From a virus: DNA of 37,864 bases. Positions 29,763-36,862 of the stretch are shown piece by piece. Every line of letters begins with the position of its first letter. Within the stretch, counting starts at the first letter, position 1. The stretch is taken from positions 1 to 37,864 of IMG/VR virus record IMGVR_UViG_3300046499_000163; one strand, 5' to 3'. Both the position numbers and the translations under genes were made by a program. Below the pieces are notes generated by a model. It ran no database searches. It was not told where the DNA came from and saw only the letters and a program-made list of their open reading frames with translations.

Positions 29763-31547
29763 ATGCAGCTTCTTCAGAATGGCAAGCAGCAATTCATCGA
29801 CAGCGGCGGCCAACCGCTTGCCAACGGCACGGTCGGATTCTACTCGGTCGGCACGCTGAGCCCGCTCCCGACCTATCAGGATCAGGCTGGCACGATCCTG
29901 AACCCGAATCCCGTTACGCTGGACAGCCGCGGCCAGGCCATCATCTGGGGCGCCGGCACCTATCGCCAGATCGTCAAGGACGCGTCCGGCGTGACCATCT
30001 GGGACCAGATCTCGACGGATGGCGGCGCATCGGTTGCCACCCCCGCGGCGGATCTCGCCAACCAGACGAACCCCGCCAAAGGCGCCGCCCTGGTCGGATT
30101 CGACAATGGGACGCTGGCCAGCTTCTTCCTGAGCAAGAACAATCGCGTGGTCGATGGCATTGCGACGCTGCGCACGCTATCGAAGACGACCTACACGCGC
30201 GCCTTTGCCACCGGCTATTACGCCGCGGGGGATGGCGGTGGTGGCCCGTACCGACTCGACCCAGCCGACACGACCAGCGCAGACAACGGTGGCACGGTCA
30301 TTGTCGCGGCAGATGGCGGGCGGTGGAAACTGCAATATTTCGGCTCGGTCAGTGCCTGTCAATTCGGCGTCATCGGTGATGGCGTGCGCGACAACACGAC
30401 GCAGGTCGCGGCGCTGCAGGCTTGGGCCGCAACCAAGTCCGCTGCCGGCAATGCCGTCAAAATCACGTGGCCAGCCGGGCGCTATATCTACACCGCCTCC
30501 CCGAATTGGGCGATCACCAACCTCTGCATGGAGGCCATCGGCGAGGTATGGCTGATCAATAACGGCACTGGCGTATCGTTCCTGTGCGACGGCGGCGCAA
30601 CCGGCCCGGGCGTGAACAACGTCAAAATCACCGGCAATTTCTTCGTCTACCCGTCGGCTACCAGCCAGCAGGGCGTGTTCATCCGCGCGGCGCACCACTC
30701 CTACATCGACATCGATTCGCGCGGCGCGGGCACTGGCTATCAGGCAATTTACCTCTCCTGGTGCGTGGTGACGGAATTCCGCCTGCGCGCATCGAGCAAC
30801 GAGGGCGGGTGGTACAACACCCCGACGCATGGTCTGTATTTGACGCAGCGCGGCGCGGGCGAGCAGGTTTCCTATTGCACCTTCATCAATCCGATTCTGG
30901 AGGGTGGGGCCATCGGCGCCTTTCTGGATGGCGCGCTGGGGAATACCTTCATCGGCGGCACGATGGAAGCATGCTCGAACATCGGCCTGCAGCTCACCGC
31001 CAACGCAATCCAGAACAAGTTCATCTCGATCGACTTCGAGGGGAACACGAATTATGACGTGTTCTGCCAAGGGAGCGACAACGAATTCGTCTCGTGCGAC
31101 ACACTGACCAAGCTGTCGATTGCGGCTGGCAATGACAACCACGTGCTCGGCGGCCTGCACCAGCTTGTCGAGACGCTCGGCCCCGCCAATCGGACGCTGC
31201 TGGCCGACTTCAAATACAACCGCACCAGCGGCTCGGCCTACCCGGCAGACGCGGGCACGAAGACCCGTTACCGCGACCTGACCAACTCCGGCACCGGCCT
31301 GCAGCACAATGCGCCGCCATCCGTCACCACGCTGACCGTTGGCGCATCGCCGTACAACTACACAAACAACAGCGGCAACGACCAGTCGGTTTCTATCGCG
31401 CCCGGCACCCTGACAGGCGTATCGCTGGTTCGCAACGGATCGTTTTTCCCGCTGCCCACGACATCAGGCCTATACGGGCTGTCGCCGGGAGACGCCATCC
31501 AGGTGGCCTATACCGTGGCGCCGGCCATGTACGTGCTGCCTCGCTGA
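29763..31547 (+). CDS. Tailspike/tail fibre with head-binding and beta-helix domains
   Basis: A 594-residue protein. Residues 1-95 (MQLLQNGKQQFIDSGGQPLA, then LPTYQDQAGTILNPNPVTLD and GTYRQIVKDASG) are a virion-binding domain of the P22 tailspike/fibre type. A pectate-lyase-like opening (QFGVIGDGVRDNTTQVAALQ at about 200-219) leads into a right-handed beta-helix to about 460. The C-terminal part is Asn/Thr/Ser-rich and strand-like, perhaps a trimerisation or adhesion domain. It should bind, and possibly cleave, surface polysaccharide. Catalytic residues cannot be assigned by eye. This is the main host-range determinant. Confidence 0.85.
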   Translation: MQLLQNGKQQFIDSGGQPLANGTVGFYSVGTLSPLPTYQDQAGTILNPNPVTLDSRGQAIIWGAGTYRQIVKDASGVTIWDQISTDGGASVATPAADLANQTNPAKGAALVGFDNGTLASFFLSKNNRVVDGIATLRTLSKTTYTRAFATGYYAAGDGGGGPYRLDPADTTSADNGGTVIVAADGGRWKLQYFGSVSACQFGVIGDGVRDNTTQVAALQAWAATKSAAGNAVKITWPAGRYIYTASPNWAITNLCMEAIGEVWLINNGTGVSFLCDGGATGPGVNNVKITGNFFVYPSATSQQGVFIRAAHHSYIDIDSRGAGTGYQAIYLSWCVVTEFRLRASSNEGGWYNTPTHGLYLTQRGAGEQVSYCTFINPILEGGAIGAFLDGALGNTFIGGTMEACSNIGLQLTANAIQNKFISIDFEGNTNYDVFCQGSDNEFVSCDTLTKLSIAAGNDNHVLGGLHQLVETLGPANRTLLADFKYNRTSGSAYPADAGTKTRYRDLTNSGTGLQHNAPPSVTTLTVGASPYNYTNNSGNDQSVSIAPGTLTGVSLVRNGSFFPLPTTSGLYGLSPGDAIQVAYTVAPAMYVLPR

Positions 31548-31555
31548 CAACTACT

Positions 31556-31584
31556 GCCCGCCACTGAGCGGGCGATTTCTTTTT
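31556..31584 (+). terminator. Terminator after the tailspike
   Basis: GCCCGC, a 6-base loop, GCGGGC, then GATTTCTTTTT. Lies in the 50-base gap before the lysis genes. Confidence 0.75.
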
Positions 31585-31597
31585 CTCGGGGTCGCAT

Positions 31598-31777
31598 ATG
31601 CACGACAACAACGACACGCTTTGGGCAATCCTCAAGGTGGCCGCTGCCTGGGTGGCAGGGCTGATTGGAAGCATCACGCTGTCCAAGCTGGTGCTCTTCG
31701 CCACGCTGGTATTCACGGTGATGCAGACATATGTGCTGTTCCGCGACAAGATCGCCGGCAGAGGGGGCTCGCAGTGA
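31598..31777 (+). CDS. Class II holin candidate (59 aa)
   Basis: A 59-residue protein with a short acidic N-terminus (MHDNNDTLW), two transmembrane helices (about 9-26 and 28-48, with LKVAAAWVAGLIGSITLS and LVLFATLVFTVMQTYVLF) and a basic tail (RDKIAGRGG). This is the size and layout of class II holins. The stop overlaps the GTG start of the endolysin, so holin and lysin are coupled. Confidence 0.7.
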   Translation: MHDNNDTLWAILKVAAAWVAGLIGSITLSKLVLFATLVFTVMQTYVLFRDKIAGRGGSQ

Positions 31778-32238
31778 ACTACGACAAGCTCAAGACGCAG
31801 CTACGCATCGATGAAGGCGTGCGCCGGCGCCGCTATCTCGACACGGCTGACCCGCCGCGCTGGACCATCGGCGTCGGCCACAACATCACCGACGACCCGC
31901 GCTACCCCTATCGCGTCACCGACGAGCCGCTGAACGAGATCCAGATTGATGCGCTGCTGGAGCGCGACATTGCTCGATCGGTGGCCGACCTGGATCAGAA
32001 CGCGAACTGGTGGCGCGCGTTGGAAGAGCCGCGGCAGAGGGTGCTGGCCAACATGTGTTTCAACATGGGCTGGGGCAACGGCGAGAAGGGGCTATCCAGC
32101 TTCAAGAACACGCTGCAGGCCATGCACTTCGCTGACTATGCGGCGGCGGCGGCCGGCATGCGCGCCTCGCTATGGGCCAAACAGGTAGGGGCGCGGGCCG
32201 AGCGGCTCGCCAAGATCATGGAAACGGGAGAGGGGTAA
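31774..32238 (+). CDS. Endolysin, T4-type lysozyme (GH24)
   Basis: A 154-residue muramidase starting at GTG with AGAGGGGG upstream. The T4-lysozyme catalytic triad is visible: Glu14 in RIDEGVRRRRY, Asp23 in LDT and Thr31 in WTIGVGH. Further conserved segments are NMCFNMGWG and a C-terminal LWAKQVGARAERLAKIM. There is no signal-anchor segment, so it relies on a holin to reach peptidoglycan. Confidence 0.92.
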   Translation: MNYDKLKTQLRIDEGVRRRRYLDTADPPRWTIGVGHNITDDPRYPYRVTDEPLNEIQIDALLERDIARSVADLDQNANWWRALEEPRQRVLANMCFNMGWGNGEKGLSSFKNTLQAMHFADYAAAAAGMRASLWAKQVGARAERLAKIMETGEG

Positions 32239-32240
32239 TC

Positions 32241-32672
32241 ATGGGGCTCGACATTACGGGGATTGGCTCGGTACTGGACTTCGGGTCCAAGATCATTGAT
32301 CGCATCTGGCCGGACCCGGCGCAGCGCGACGCGGCCAAGCTGGAGCTATTCAAGGCGCAGCAGGCCGGCGAGTTCAAGCAGATGGACCAGGCGTTCGAGC
32401 TCGCCAAGGGGCAGATCGGGGTGAACCAGGCCGAGGCGGCCAGCGCCAACCTGTTCACCAGCGGCTGGCGGCCGGCAATCGGCTGGGTCTGTGCTGCCGC
32501 GCTGGGGTATCAGTACGTTGGCCGCCCGCTGGTGGCCTGGGGATTCGCCGTGGCCGGGCACCCGCTGCCGACGATGCCGGGGCTCGATGACAACCTATGG
32601 CAGCTCATGCTCGGCATGCTTGGCTTAGGCGGCCTGCGGACGTTCGAGAAGGTGCAGGGGGCCGCCAAATGA
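32241..32672 (+). CDS. 3TM-type holin candidate (143 aa)
   Basis: A 143-residue protein. The N-terminal half is amphipathic and charged (VLDFGSKIIDRIWPDPAQRD then KLELFKAQQAGEFKQ). The second half has three hydrophobic segments beginning after NLFTSGWRPAIGWVCAAALG and ending LMLGMLGLGGLRTFEKVQG, the pattern of the phage 3TM holin family. With a class II holin on the other side of the endolysin, one could be the holin and the other an antiholin or pinholin. Distribution of roles is not visible. Confidence 0.75.
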   Translation: MGLDITGIGSVLDFGSKIIDRIWPDPAQRDAAKLELFKAQQAGEFKQMDQAFELAKGQIGVNQAEAASANLFTSGWRPAIGWVCAAALGYQYVGRPLVAWGFAVAGHPLPTMPGLDDNLWQLMLGMLGLGGLRTFEKVQGAAK

Positions 32673-32893
32673 AGCGCTACCTCTGGAATCTGCTCCTACT
32701 GCTCGACCAGGCGCTGAATACGCTGACCGGAGGCGACCCAAGGGAGCGGGTCAGCAGCCGGGCCGGGAAGGCGATGGGCAAGGGCAAGCGCTGGGCCTGC
32801 GTCCTATGCGGGCTCTTGAATTGGTTTGAGCGGGATCACTGCGCCAAGTCAATTCAGCCGGAGGCGGGAGGGGAGGCGGTCATTCCGGATTGA
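32669..32893 (+). CDS. Small Cys-containing protein of the lysis cassette (74 aa)
   Basis: A 74-residue protein starting MKRYLWNLLLLLDQALNTLT, an amphipathic or membrane-bound helix, then GGDPRERVSSRAGKAMGKGK and a CVLCGLLNWFERDHC cluster with three cysteines. This family is frequent at the end of lysis modules in proteobacterial phages and has no established role. It lacks a lipobox and a periplasmic coiled coil, so it is not a spanin. It overlaps the holin stop by 4 bases. Confidence 0.7.
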   Translation: MKRYLWNLLLLLDQALNTLTGGDPRERVSSRAGKAMGKGKRWACVLCGLLNWFERDHCAKSIQPEAGGEAVIPD

Positions 32894-33192
32894 TGGGGGC
32901 TCACGGGGGGCATTCGGGCCGCGCGGAAGGGCTAGAGCAATAGGCTGCCACGCGCCCCCACCATTCCCCCATAAGCTTCGCAAGCTCATGATTTATAGAT
33001 GGAATCGTTGCCCCTCCCTCGCACCACGATGCATTATCCCGCACTTCTCACTTCCTCCCAAAAATCCCCGCAAATGCTTTGCCAGTAAGGCTTTGCGGGC
33101 GATTTCGCAAACGGGAACTATCCCGCAAGACCACACAAGAAATCACATATAATCGGCGCTCCGCCCCCAAAAATCCCCCACGGAGCCCCCAC
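32894..33192. other. Non-coding region with candidate attP upstream of integrase
   Basis: This 299-base gap has no plausible gene. It contains paired repeats expected of an integrase site. CCCAAAAATCCCC occurs at 33057-33069 and 33166-33178. TATCCCGCA occurs at 33035-33043 and 33119-33127, 84 bases apart (8 helical turns). GCAAA/TTTGC half-sites form two inverted pairs, GCAAA-TGC-TTTGC (33070-33082) and TTTGCG-N8-CGCAAA (33092-33111). The latter resembles core sites around an 8-base overlap. No tRNA 3' end is recognisable. Confidence 0.5.
33148..33153 (+). promoter_or_regulatory. Integrase promoter -10 box
   Basis: Perfect TATAAT, 39 bases before the integrase ATG. There is no good -35 match 16-18 bases upstream, so it may need an activator or be weak. 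Confidence 0.5.
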
Positions 33193-34197
33193 ATGGCGTC
33201 ATTCCAGAAGTCCACGAAAGGCTGGCGCGTGCAGATCGATGTGCGCGGGCAGCGCGAGAGCCGCACCTTCCCGAACAAGGCGCTGGCCATCGAATGGGCG
33301 GACCGGAGGCAGGCTGAGCTGCGATCTATCGGGTCGGGCCAGGGGAGCAAGACGCACACGGTGGGGGACGTGCTGGACGACTACCAGAAGAAGGTCAGTC
33401 CGGCGAAGCGCGGGGCGCGCTGGGAGATCCTCCGACTGGAACTGATCGGTAAACGGAAGGTGGCCGGCATCCAATTCCGGGACATCCGGCTGGCCGACCT
33501 GCAGCCGACCCATATCGCCGCTTGGCGCGACGTGCGCGCGCGGGAGGTGTCGGGGGCCTCGGTCTCCCGAGAGATGTCCCTGCTCTCTCACGCGCTGGAG
33601 GTGGCCCGCAAGGAATGGGGCTGGCTGGTGCACGACCCCATGAAGGATGTGCGCCGACCTCCGGATAACCCTGCACGCGACCGGCTGATCGCGCCGACCG
33701 AGATCGAGGAAATCACTGCGGCCCTGGGGTACCAGGAGGACCAGCCGGTGGCCCTGCCGTCGCAGCGGGTGGCCGTGGCATTCCTGCTAGCCATCGAGAC
33801 GGCAATGCGGTCGGGGGAGATCTTGGGCCTGACATCGCGCACAGTCGATATGGACGCGCGTGTGGCGCATTTGCCGCTGACGAAGAATGGAGGCTCCCGG
33901 GATGTGCCGCTAACCCGGCGCGCGGTCGATCTGCTGAAGAAGCTGCCGGCGGTCAATGCTGGAGATCCCCTATTTGCGCTGTCGCCGGCGAGCCGGGATG
34001 CGCTGTTCCGCAAAGCCAGGGACAAAGCCGGGGTCACCGACCTGACATTCCACGACACACGGCATGAGGCGATCACCCGCCTCGCGAAGAAGCTCAACGT
34101 ACTGGACCTCTCGCGCATGACGGGGCATACCAACTTGAACGAGTTGAGAACTTATTTCAACGAGACCGCGGCTGAGATCGCCAAGCGGCTCGACTAG
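33193..34197 (+). CDS. int: Tyrosine integrase
   Basis: A 334-residue site-specific recombinase. The N-terminal part (about 1-60, FQKSTKGWRVQIDVRGQRES) is an arm-binding domain, followed by a SAM-like core-binding domain to about 160. Catalytic residues are Arg206 (MRSGEIL), Lys231 (LTKNGG), His287 and Arg290 (HDTRH), His312 (TGH) and the nucleophile Tyr321. All are present, so the enzyme should be active. The ATG has GGAG 7 bases upstream. It is transcribed with the late genes' polarity but from its own upstream region, and converges with the excisionase candidate. Confidence 0.95.
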   Translation: MASFQKSTKGWRVQIDVRGQRESRTFPNKALAIEWADRRQAELRSIGSGQGSKTHTVGDVLDDYQKKVSPAKRGARWEILRLELIGKRKVAGIQFRDIRLADLQPTHIAAWRDVRAREVSGASVSREMSLLSHALEVARKEWGWLVHDPMKDVRRPPDNPARDRLIAPTEIEEITAALGYQEDQPVALPSQRVAVAFLLAIETAMRSGEILGLTSRTVDMDARVAHLPLTKNGGSRDVPLTRRAVDLLKKLPAVNAGDPLFALSPASRDALFRKARDKAGVTDLTFHDTRHEAITRLAKKLNVLDLSRMTGHTNLNELRTYFNETAAEIAKRLD

Positions 34198-34217
34198 CGC
34201 GCCCAGCGCGCCAGCCA

Positions 34218-34514
34218 TCAATCTATCTTCCTCGGCCGGCCTACGGCCCTCTCCTTGTGCCCGCGCGCCCAGGCAATGACCTCAGCGGCCTCCCATAGCG
34301 GCTGCCCCTTTGAGCCTTCCTTCTGCGTCGGCAGGCGGATCGGGCGCGGGAAGTCGGGCAGCGTCACCACGCGCTCCATCACGGCGGCCGGCGAGCGCTG
34401 GAGATAGCCGGCGATGATCTTCGCGTTCCACAGTTGAACCGAGAGCGGTACGGCGGGGGCCATGCGCTTCGATACGGCTTCCGCCAGTTGCTCAATCAGG
34501 TCTGCTTCACTCAT
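34218..34514 (-). CDS. Probable excisionase (AlpA/MerR-like HTH)
   Basis: A 98-residue protein with a winged-helix/AlpA-like centre: VQLWNAKIIAGYLQRSPAAV at about 25-44, then LPDFPRPIRLP and LWEAAEVIAWARGHKERAVG. It ends in a Gly-Arg-Pro-Arg-Lys basic tail like an AT-hook. GAGGAAG precedes the ATG. It is the last gene of the leftward operon and sits next to int, so it is the natural excisionase, made when PL is active. Convergent orientation with int lets the two be controlled separately. Confidence 0.7.
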   Translation of the reverse strand: MSEADLIEQLAEAVSKRMAPAVPLSVQLWNAKIIAGYLQRSPAAVMERVVTLPDFPRPIRLPTQKEGSKGQPLWEAAEVIAWARGHKERAVGRPRKID

Positions 34515-34607
34515 TTCTTCCTCGGTATTCAGTTGGGCGCCCCACCGGGCATCACTCCAGCGGGGCTAGCTTTTCGCAAATAGGCCTTCGGGGTATCCCG
34601 GTTTTCG

Positions 34608-35039
34608 CTACGGCATAGGCGATCCCCCTATCCAGGCCGCTGCCGGATCGCGGCGCGGCGTCCATTCCTTCAGCCACTTCTCATGCTGGCGGTTGACTTC
34701 CTTCTTCAGCGACTTCTCCAGATTCGGCATCGAGGTGCGATCACGCTCTTTCGGGGGCAGGCGGGCCAGCTTGACATCCGGCTCGCTGCCAACGGCGAAC
34801 AGCGGCAGCCGCTGCGTTCTGCTCTGAAAGTGCCCGCAAATGCGCACGCGCTTTCTGTCGCGCAGGTGAGTCAGTACCGCCGCGAATGCGTTGGGCGAAA
34901 CGCCGCTGCGGGCCTTGATCTCCGCGCGGGAGATGCCGTCCGGCCCGGCCCTGCGGATCACGGCGAACACCTTGCGGATGCTTTCCGCGCGGCGCTCCTG
35001 GTTGCTCTTCTGGCGCTGGTTGAGTGGTTCGTTCTTCAT
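34608..35039 (-). CDS. Winged-helix-like hypothetical protein (143 aa)
   Basis: A 143-residue strongly basic protein. Residues about 18-75 look like a winged helix: SIRKVFAVIRRAGPDGISRA, then EIKARSGVSPNAFAAVLTHL and RDRKRVRICG. The remainder is basic (LEKSLKKEVNRQHEKWLKEW). It could be a DNA-binding regulator of the left operon. The ATG at 35037-35039 overlaps the upstream stop by 4 bases; a longer ORF to 35357 is a shadow extension. Confidence 0.65.
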   Translation of the reverse strand: MKNEPLNQRQKSNQERRAESIRKVFAVIRRAGPDGISRAEIKARSGVSPNAFAAVLTHLRDRKRVRICGHFQSRTQRLPLFAVGSEPDVKLARLPPKERDRTSMPNLEKSLKKEVNRQHEKWLKEWTPRRDPAAAWIGGSPMP

Positions 35040-35506
35040 GCTGCTACTCCCATCTGGAGGATATCGATTGCCTCGGCATTGCCGCCAACCTGCGAGTAGA
35101 CCCAGCGGTAAGCCTCGCGCTGCTCGCGCCGCGTGGTCTTGGCCTGCAGCTCGTCGGCTAGATTCAATCCCGCGCCTATCGCCTTGAATTCGTCGCCAGT
35201 GCAGCCAATCTTGCCGGTGCGCTTGTAGCGCTTGCCCACCTCGCAGATCGCGGCTAACGCGCGCTCCATCTCGTCCTGCGCCTCGGGCAGGTGGGCGAAA
35301 GACTTGTTGGCGATGGCGCATCCGCAGTTCAGGCGGAACACAACGGTATGCCAGCACTCTCCGTCGCCCTCGCCGGCCAAAATCTTCGAGAGGTGCGCGT
35401 GCGGGATCAGTTGCAAGTTCAGGTCGGCACTGCCGCTGTGGCGGAACGTGACGGGGAGGGCGCCGGTTTCGCGGGCTGGGCGCCCTGGTTTGCGGCGCTT
35501 GGTCAT
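35036..35506 (-). CDS. Hypothetical protein with AT-hook-like N-terminus (156 aa)
   Basis: A 156-residue protein. The N-terminus (MTKRRKPGRPARETG) has a Pro-Gly-Arg-Pro core resembling an AT-hook. The rest includes Cys residues (ECWHTVVFRLNCGCAIANKS) and a long helix (EMERALAAICEVGKRYKRTG). GGAGG precedes the ATG at 35504-35506. It overlaps both neighbours by 4 bases. DNA binding is plausible; no family is recognised. Confidence 0.6.
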   Translation of the reverse strand: MTKRRKPGRPARETGALPVTFRHSGSADLNLQLIPHAHLSKILAGEGDGECWHTVVFRLNCGCAIANKSFAHLPEAQDEMERALAAICEVGKRYKRTGKIGCTGDEFKAIGAGLNLADELQAKTTRREQREAYRWVYSQVGGNAEAIDILQMGVAA

Positions 35507-35700
35507 GCCGCAGCCCTCCCGCCCATCTTCCGCGACTCCGCGTGCATCACGTTTCGCAGGCTGTCGATCTCGCGCTGGGCGCTCCATAGTTCGACGTTGA
35601 GGCGGCGAATCTCATGGGCAGCATCGGCACGCAGTTGCTTCGCGTCGCTGTTCTCGCAATAGCTGGGCTCGTGGTCCAGGCGTTTGATGATGTCGGTCAT
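35503..35700 (-). CDS. Small coiled-coil protein (65 aa)
   Basis: A 65-residue protein starting MTDIIKRLDHEPSYCENSDA, followed by a continuous charged helix (LRADAAHEIRRLNVELWSAQ then REIDSLRNVMHAES) typical of small phage coiled coils. GGGAGG lies 11 bases upstream. The ATG at 35700 is preferred over one at 35859, whose extension reads as Arg-rich shadow. Function unknown. Confidence 0.65.
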   Translation of the reverse strand: MTDIIKRLDHEPSYCENSDAKQLRADAAHEIRRLNVELWSAQREIDSLRNVMHAESRKMGGRAAA

Positions 35701-35882
35701 GATGCGAAATGCCTCCCATGCAGCTCGCCCAGCTTCTCGACCTGCTCGCCGCTCAACTTCGTCACCTGGCCGGCGTGCATCCTGGCGGCGAGGTTGCGCA
35801 CGAAGCTCTGCTCCCATGCGCTGAGATCGGCGGTGCCGAGGAGGGCTTCCAACTTGCATATCATTTGGGTCGCGCTGACCAT
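35697..35882 (-). CDS. Small hypothetical protein (61 aa)
   Basis: A 61-residue helical protein, MVSATQMICKLEALLGTADL then SAWEQSFVRNLAARMHAGQV and LSGEQVEKLGELHGRHF. GGAG lies 6 bases before the ATG. The pattern of two helices with LSGEQVEKLGELH is seen in small phage proteins of unknown function. It is joined to the next gene by ATGA. Confidence 0.65.
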   Translation of the reverse strand: MVSATQMICKLEALLGTADLSAWEQSFVRNLAARMHAGQVTKLSGEQVEKLGELHGRHFAS

Positions 35883-35898
35883 CGAAATCTCCGTGTGG

Positions 35899-36330
35899 TT
35901 AAGCGGTCACGCCTTGCTTCCAGCGCATGTACGGCAGGCGGATATAGCGGTGGAAATGCGTGGCGGCCAGCTCGCTGCTATCCAGTTCGGCCCGGCTGGC
36001 GATTGAGCAGATGCGCCGCACAGCATCGGCCGCCTCGTCGGCGCTGGTGACCTTGCGTCCAATCTTGCCCGTCATGAACTCCCAGAATTCCGGCTTTTGG
36101 CAGAGCATCCCCGCCAGCTTCGCCAACTCGCCACCCTTCGGCTTCTCTACTGGCCCTAGCTCCCTCTGCTCAAAGTCAGCAACCAGCGGGGCCAGCGCAA
36201 CAGGCACGTCGATGTTCGGGAATAGCGCCAGGAACTGAGCGCGGCAGGCCGGGTCAATGTCGATCTGTACTCGGATCGTGCCATCGGCCATTTCCTTCAT
36301 CGCGCGCCGCGTTCCGCTGATTGCGCTCAT
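35899..36330 (-). CDS. Hypothetical phage protein (143 aa)
   Basis: A 143-residue protein. An early strand, TIRVQIDIDPACRAQFLALF at about 18-37, is followed by helices (GGELAKLAGMLCQKPEFWEF at about 66-85, then ADEAADAVRRICSIASRAEL) and a C-terminal THFHRYIRLPYMRWKQGV. This type occurs with SSB and Gp157 genes in phage recombination operons. No activity is known. Starts at Met-10 or later Mets are possible, but only the ATG at 36330 couples to the upstream stop. Confidence 0.65.
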   Translation of the reverse strand: MSAISGTRRAMKEMADGTIRVQIDIDPACRAQFLALFPNIDVPVALAPLVADFEQRELGPVEKPKGGELAKLAGMLCQKPEFWEFMTGKIGRKVTSADEAADAVRRICSIASRAELDSSELAATHFHRYIRLPYMRWKQGVTA

Positions 36331-36839
36331 CCGATCACCAGGCGGTCTTTCTTGCGGATCACTGCGCCGGGCACGTCCTCGCCAGCCTTGATCGCTTTGC
36401 CAATCTCCGTCTTGTTTGGCTTGGCCACTGGTGGATCTGGCAGTCGCATGAACTTGGCCGGGATCTGCTTCTCGTCAAATATCTCAACCGACTTGTCACG
36501 GTCGATATAGAGCTTGGCGACGAACGAAGCATCATGTGCCTTGATCTCCGTGATGCCGGTGCGCTTCATGTTGTCGCGCAGATAGGCGTGCAGATTGGCG
36601 CGGCGATTCTCGATCTGATCCAGGCGGCGAGCCACGCGCGTCATGTGATCCTGAATCGCGACAATCTCAGAATCAAGGTTCAGTACGTAGGCGGCTACGC
36701 TGACGCCTTTCTCTTTCGTTGCCCCCAGCGCATCGACTAGCGCGGGAGACAGTTCGCCGGTTTCAGGGTCGAATGCATCATCACCGTTAAGAAGGCGCTC
36801 GACTTCGGATGACAATGCGTACAGGCTAAATGCGTTCAT
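36327..36839 (-). CDS. Gp157-family protein
   Basis: A 170-residue protein of the siphovirus Gp157 family: ALSSEVERLLNGDDAFDPET at the N-terminus, then VAAYVLNLDSEIVAIQDHMT, a coiled-coil with RRLDQIENRRANLHAYLRDN at about 89-108, and a strand-rich C-terminus ending GAVIRKKDRLVIG. Members accompany phage recombination genes and are sometimes linked to phage resistance in streptococci, but the molecular role is unclear. GAGGA precedes the ATG. Confidence 0.85.
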   Translation of the reverse strand: MNAFSLYALSSEVERLLNGDDAFDPETGELSPALVDALGATKEKGVSVAAYVLNLDSEIVAIQDHMTRVARRLDQIENRRANLHAYLRDNMKRTGITEIKAHDASFVAKLYIDRDKSVEIFDEKQIPAKFMRLPDPPVAKPNKTEIGKAIKAGEDVPGAVIRKKDRLVIG

Positions 36840-36862
36840 GGCGGGTCCTCACAAAGTAGGGT

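Noticed and set aside
29763-31547. Diversity-generating retroelement acting on the tailspike
   Set aside because: Some related short-tailed phages have one, but there is no reverse transcriptase gene and no template/variable repeat pair in the window.
33158-33186. GCTCCG/CGGAGC hairpin that would hide the integrase ribosome site
   Set aside because: Only 6 bp with a 17-base loop, and the predicted start from the -10 box at 33148 would leave part of the left arm untranscribed.
34197-34211. GCGCGC-CCA-GCGCGC hairpin between int and the excisionase gene
   Set aside because: Perfect inverted repeat between convergent genes, but there is no T-tract on either strand, so a terminator call is not supported.
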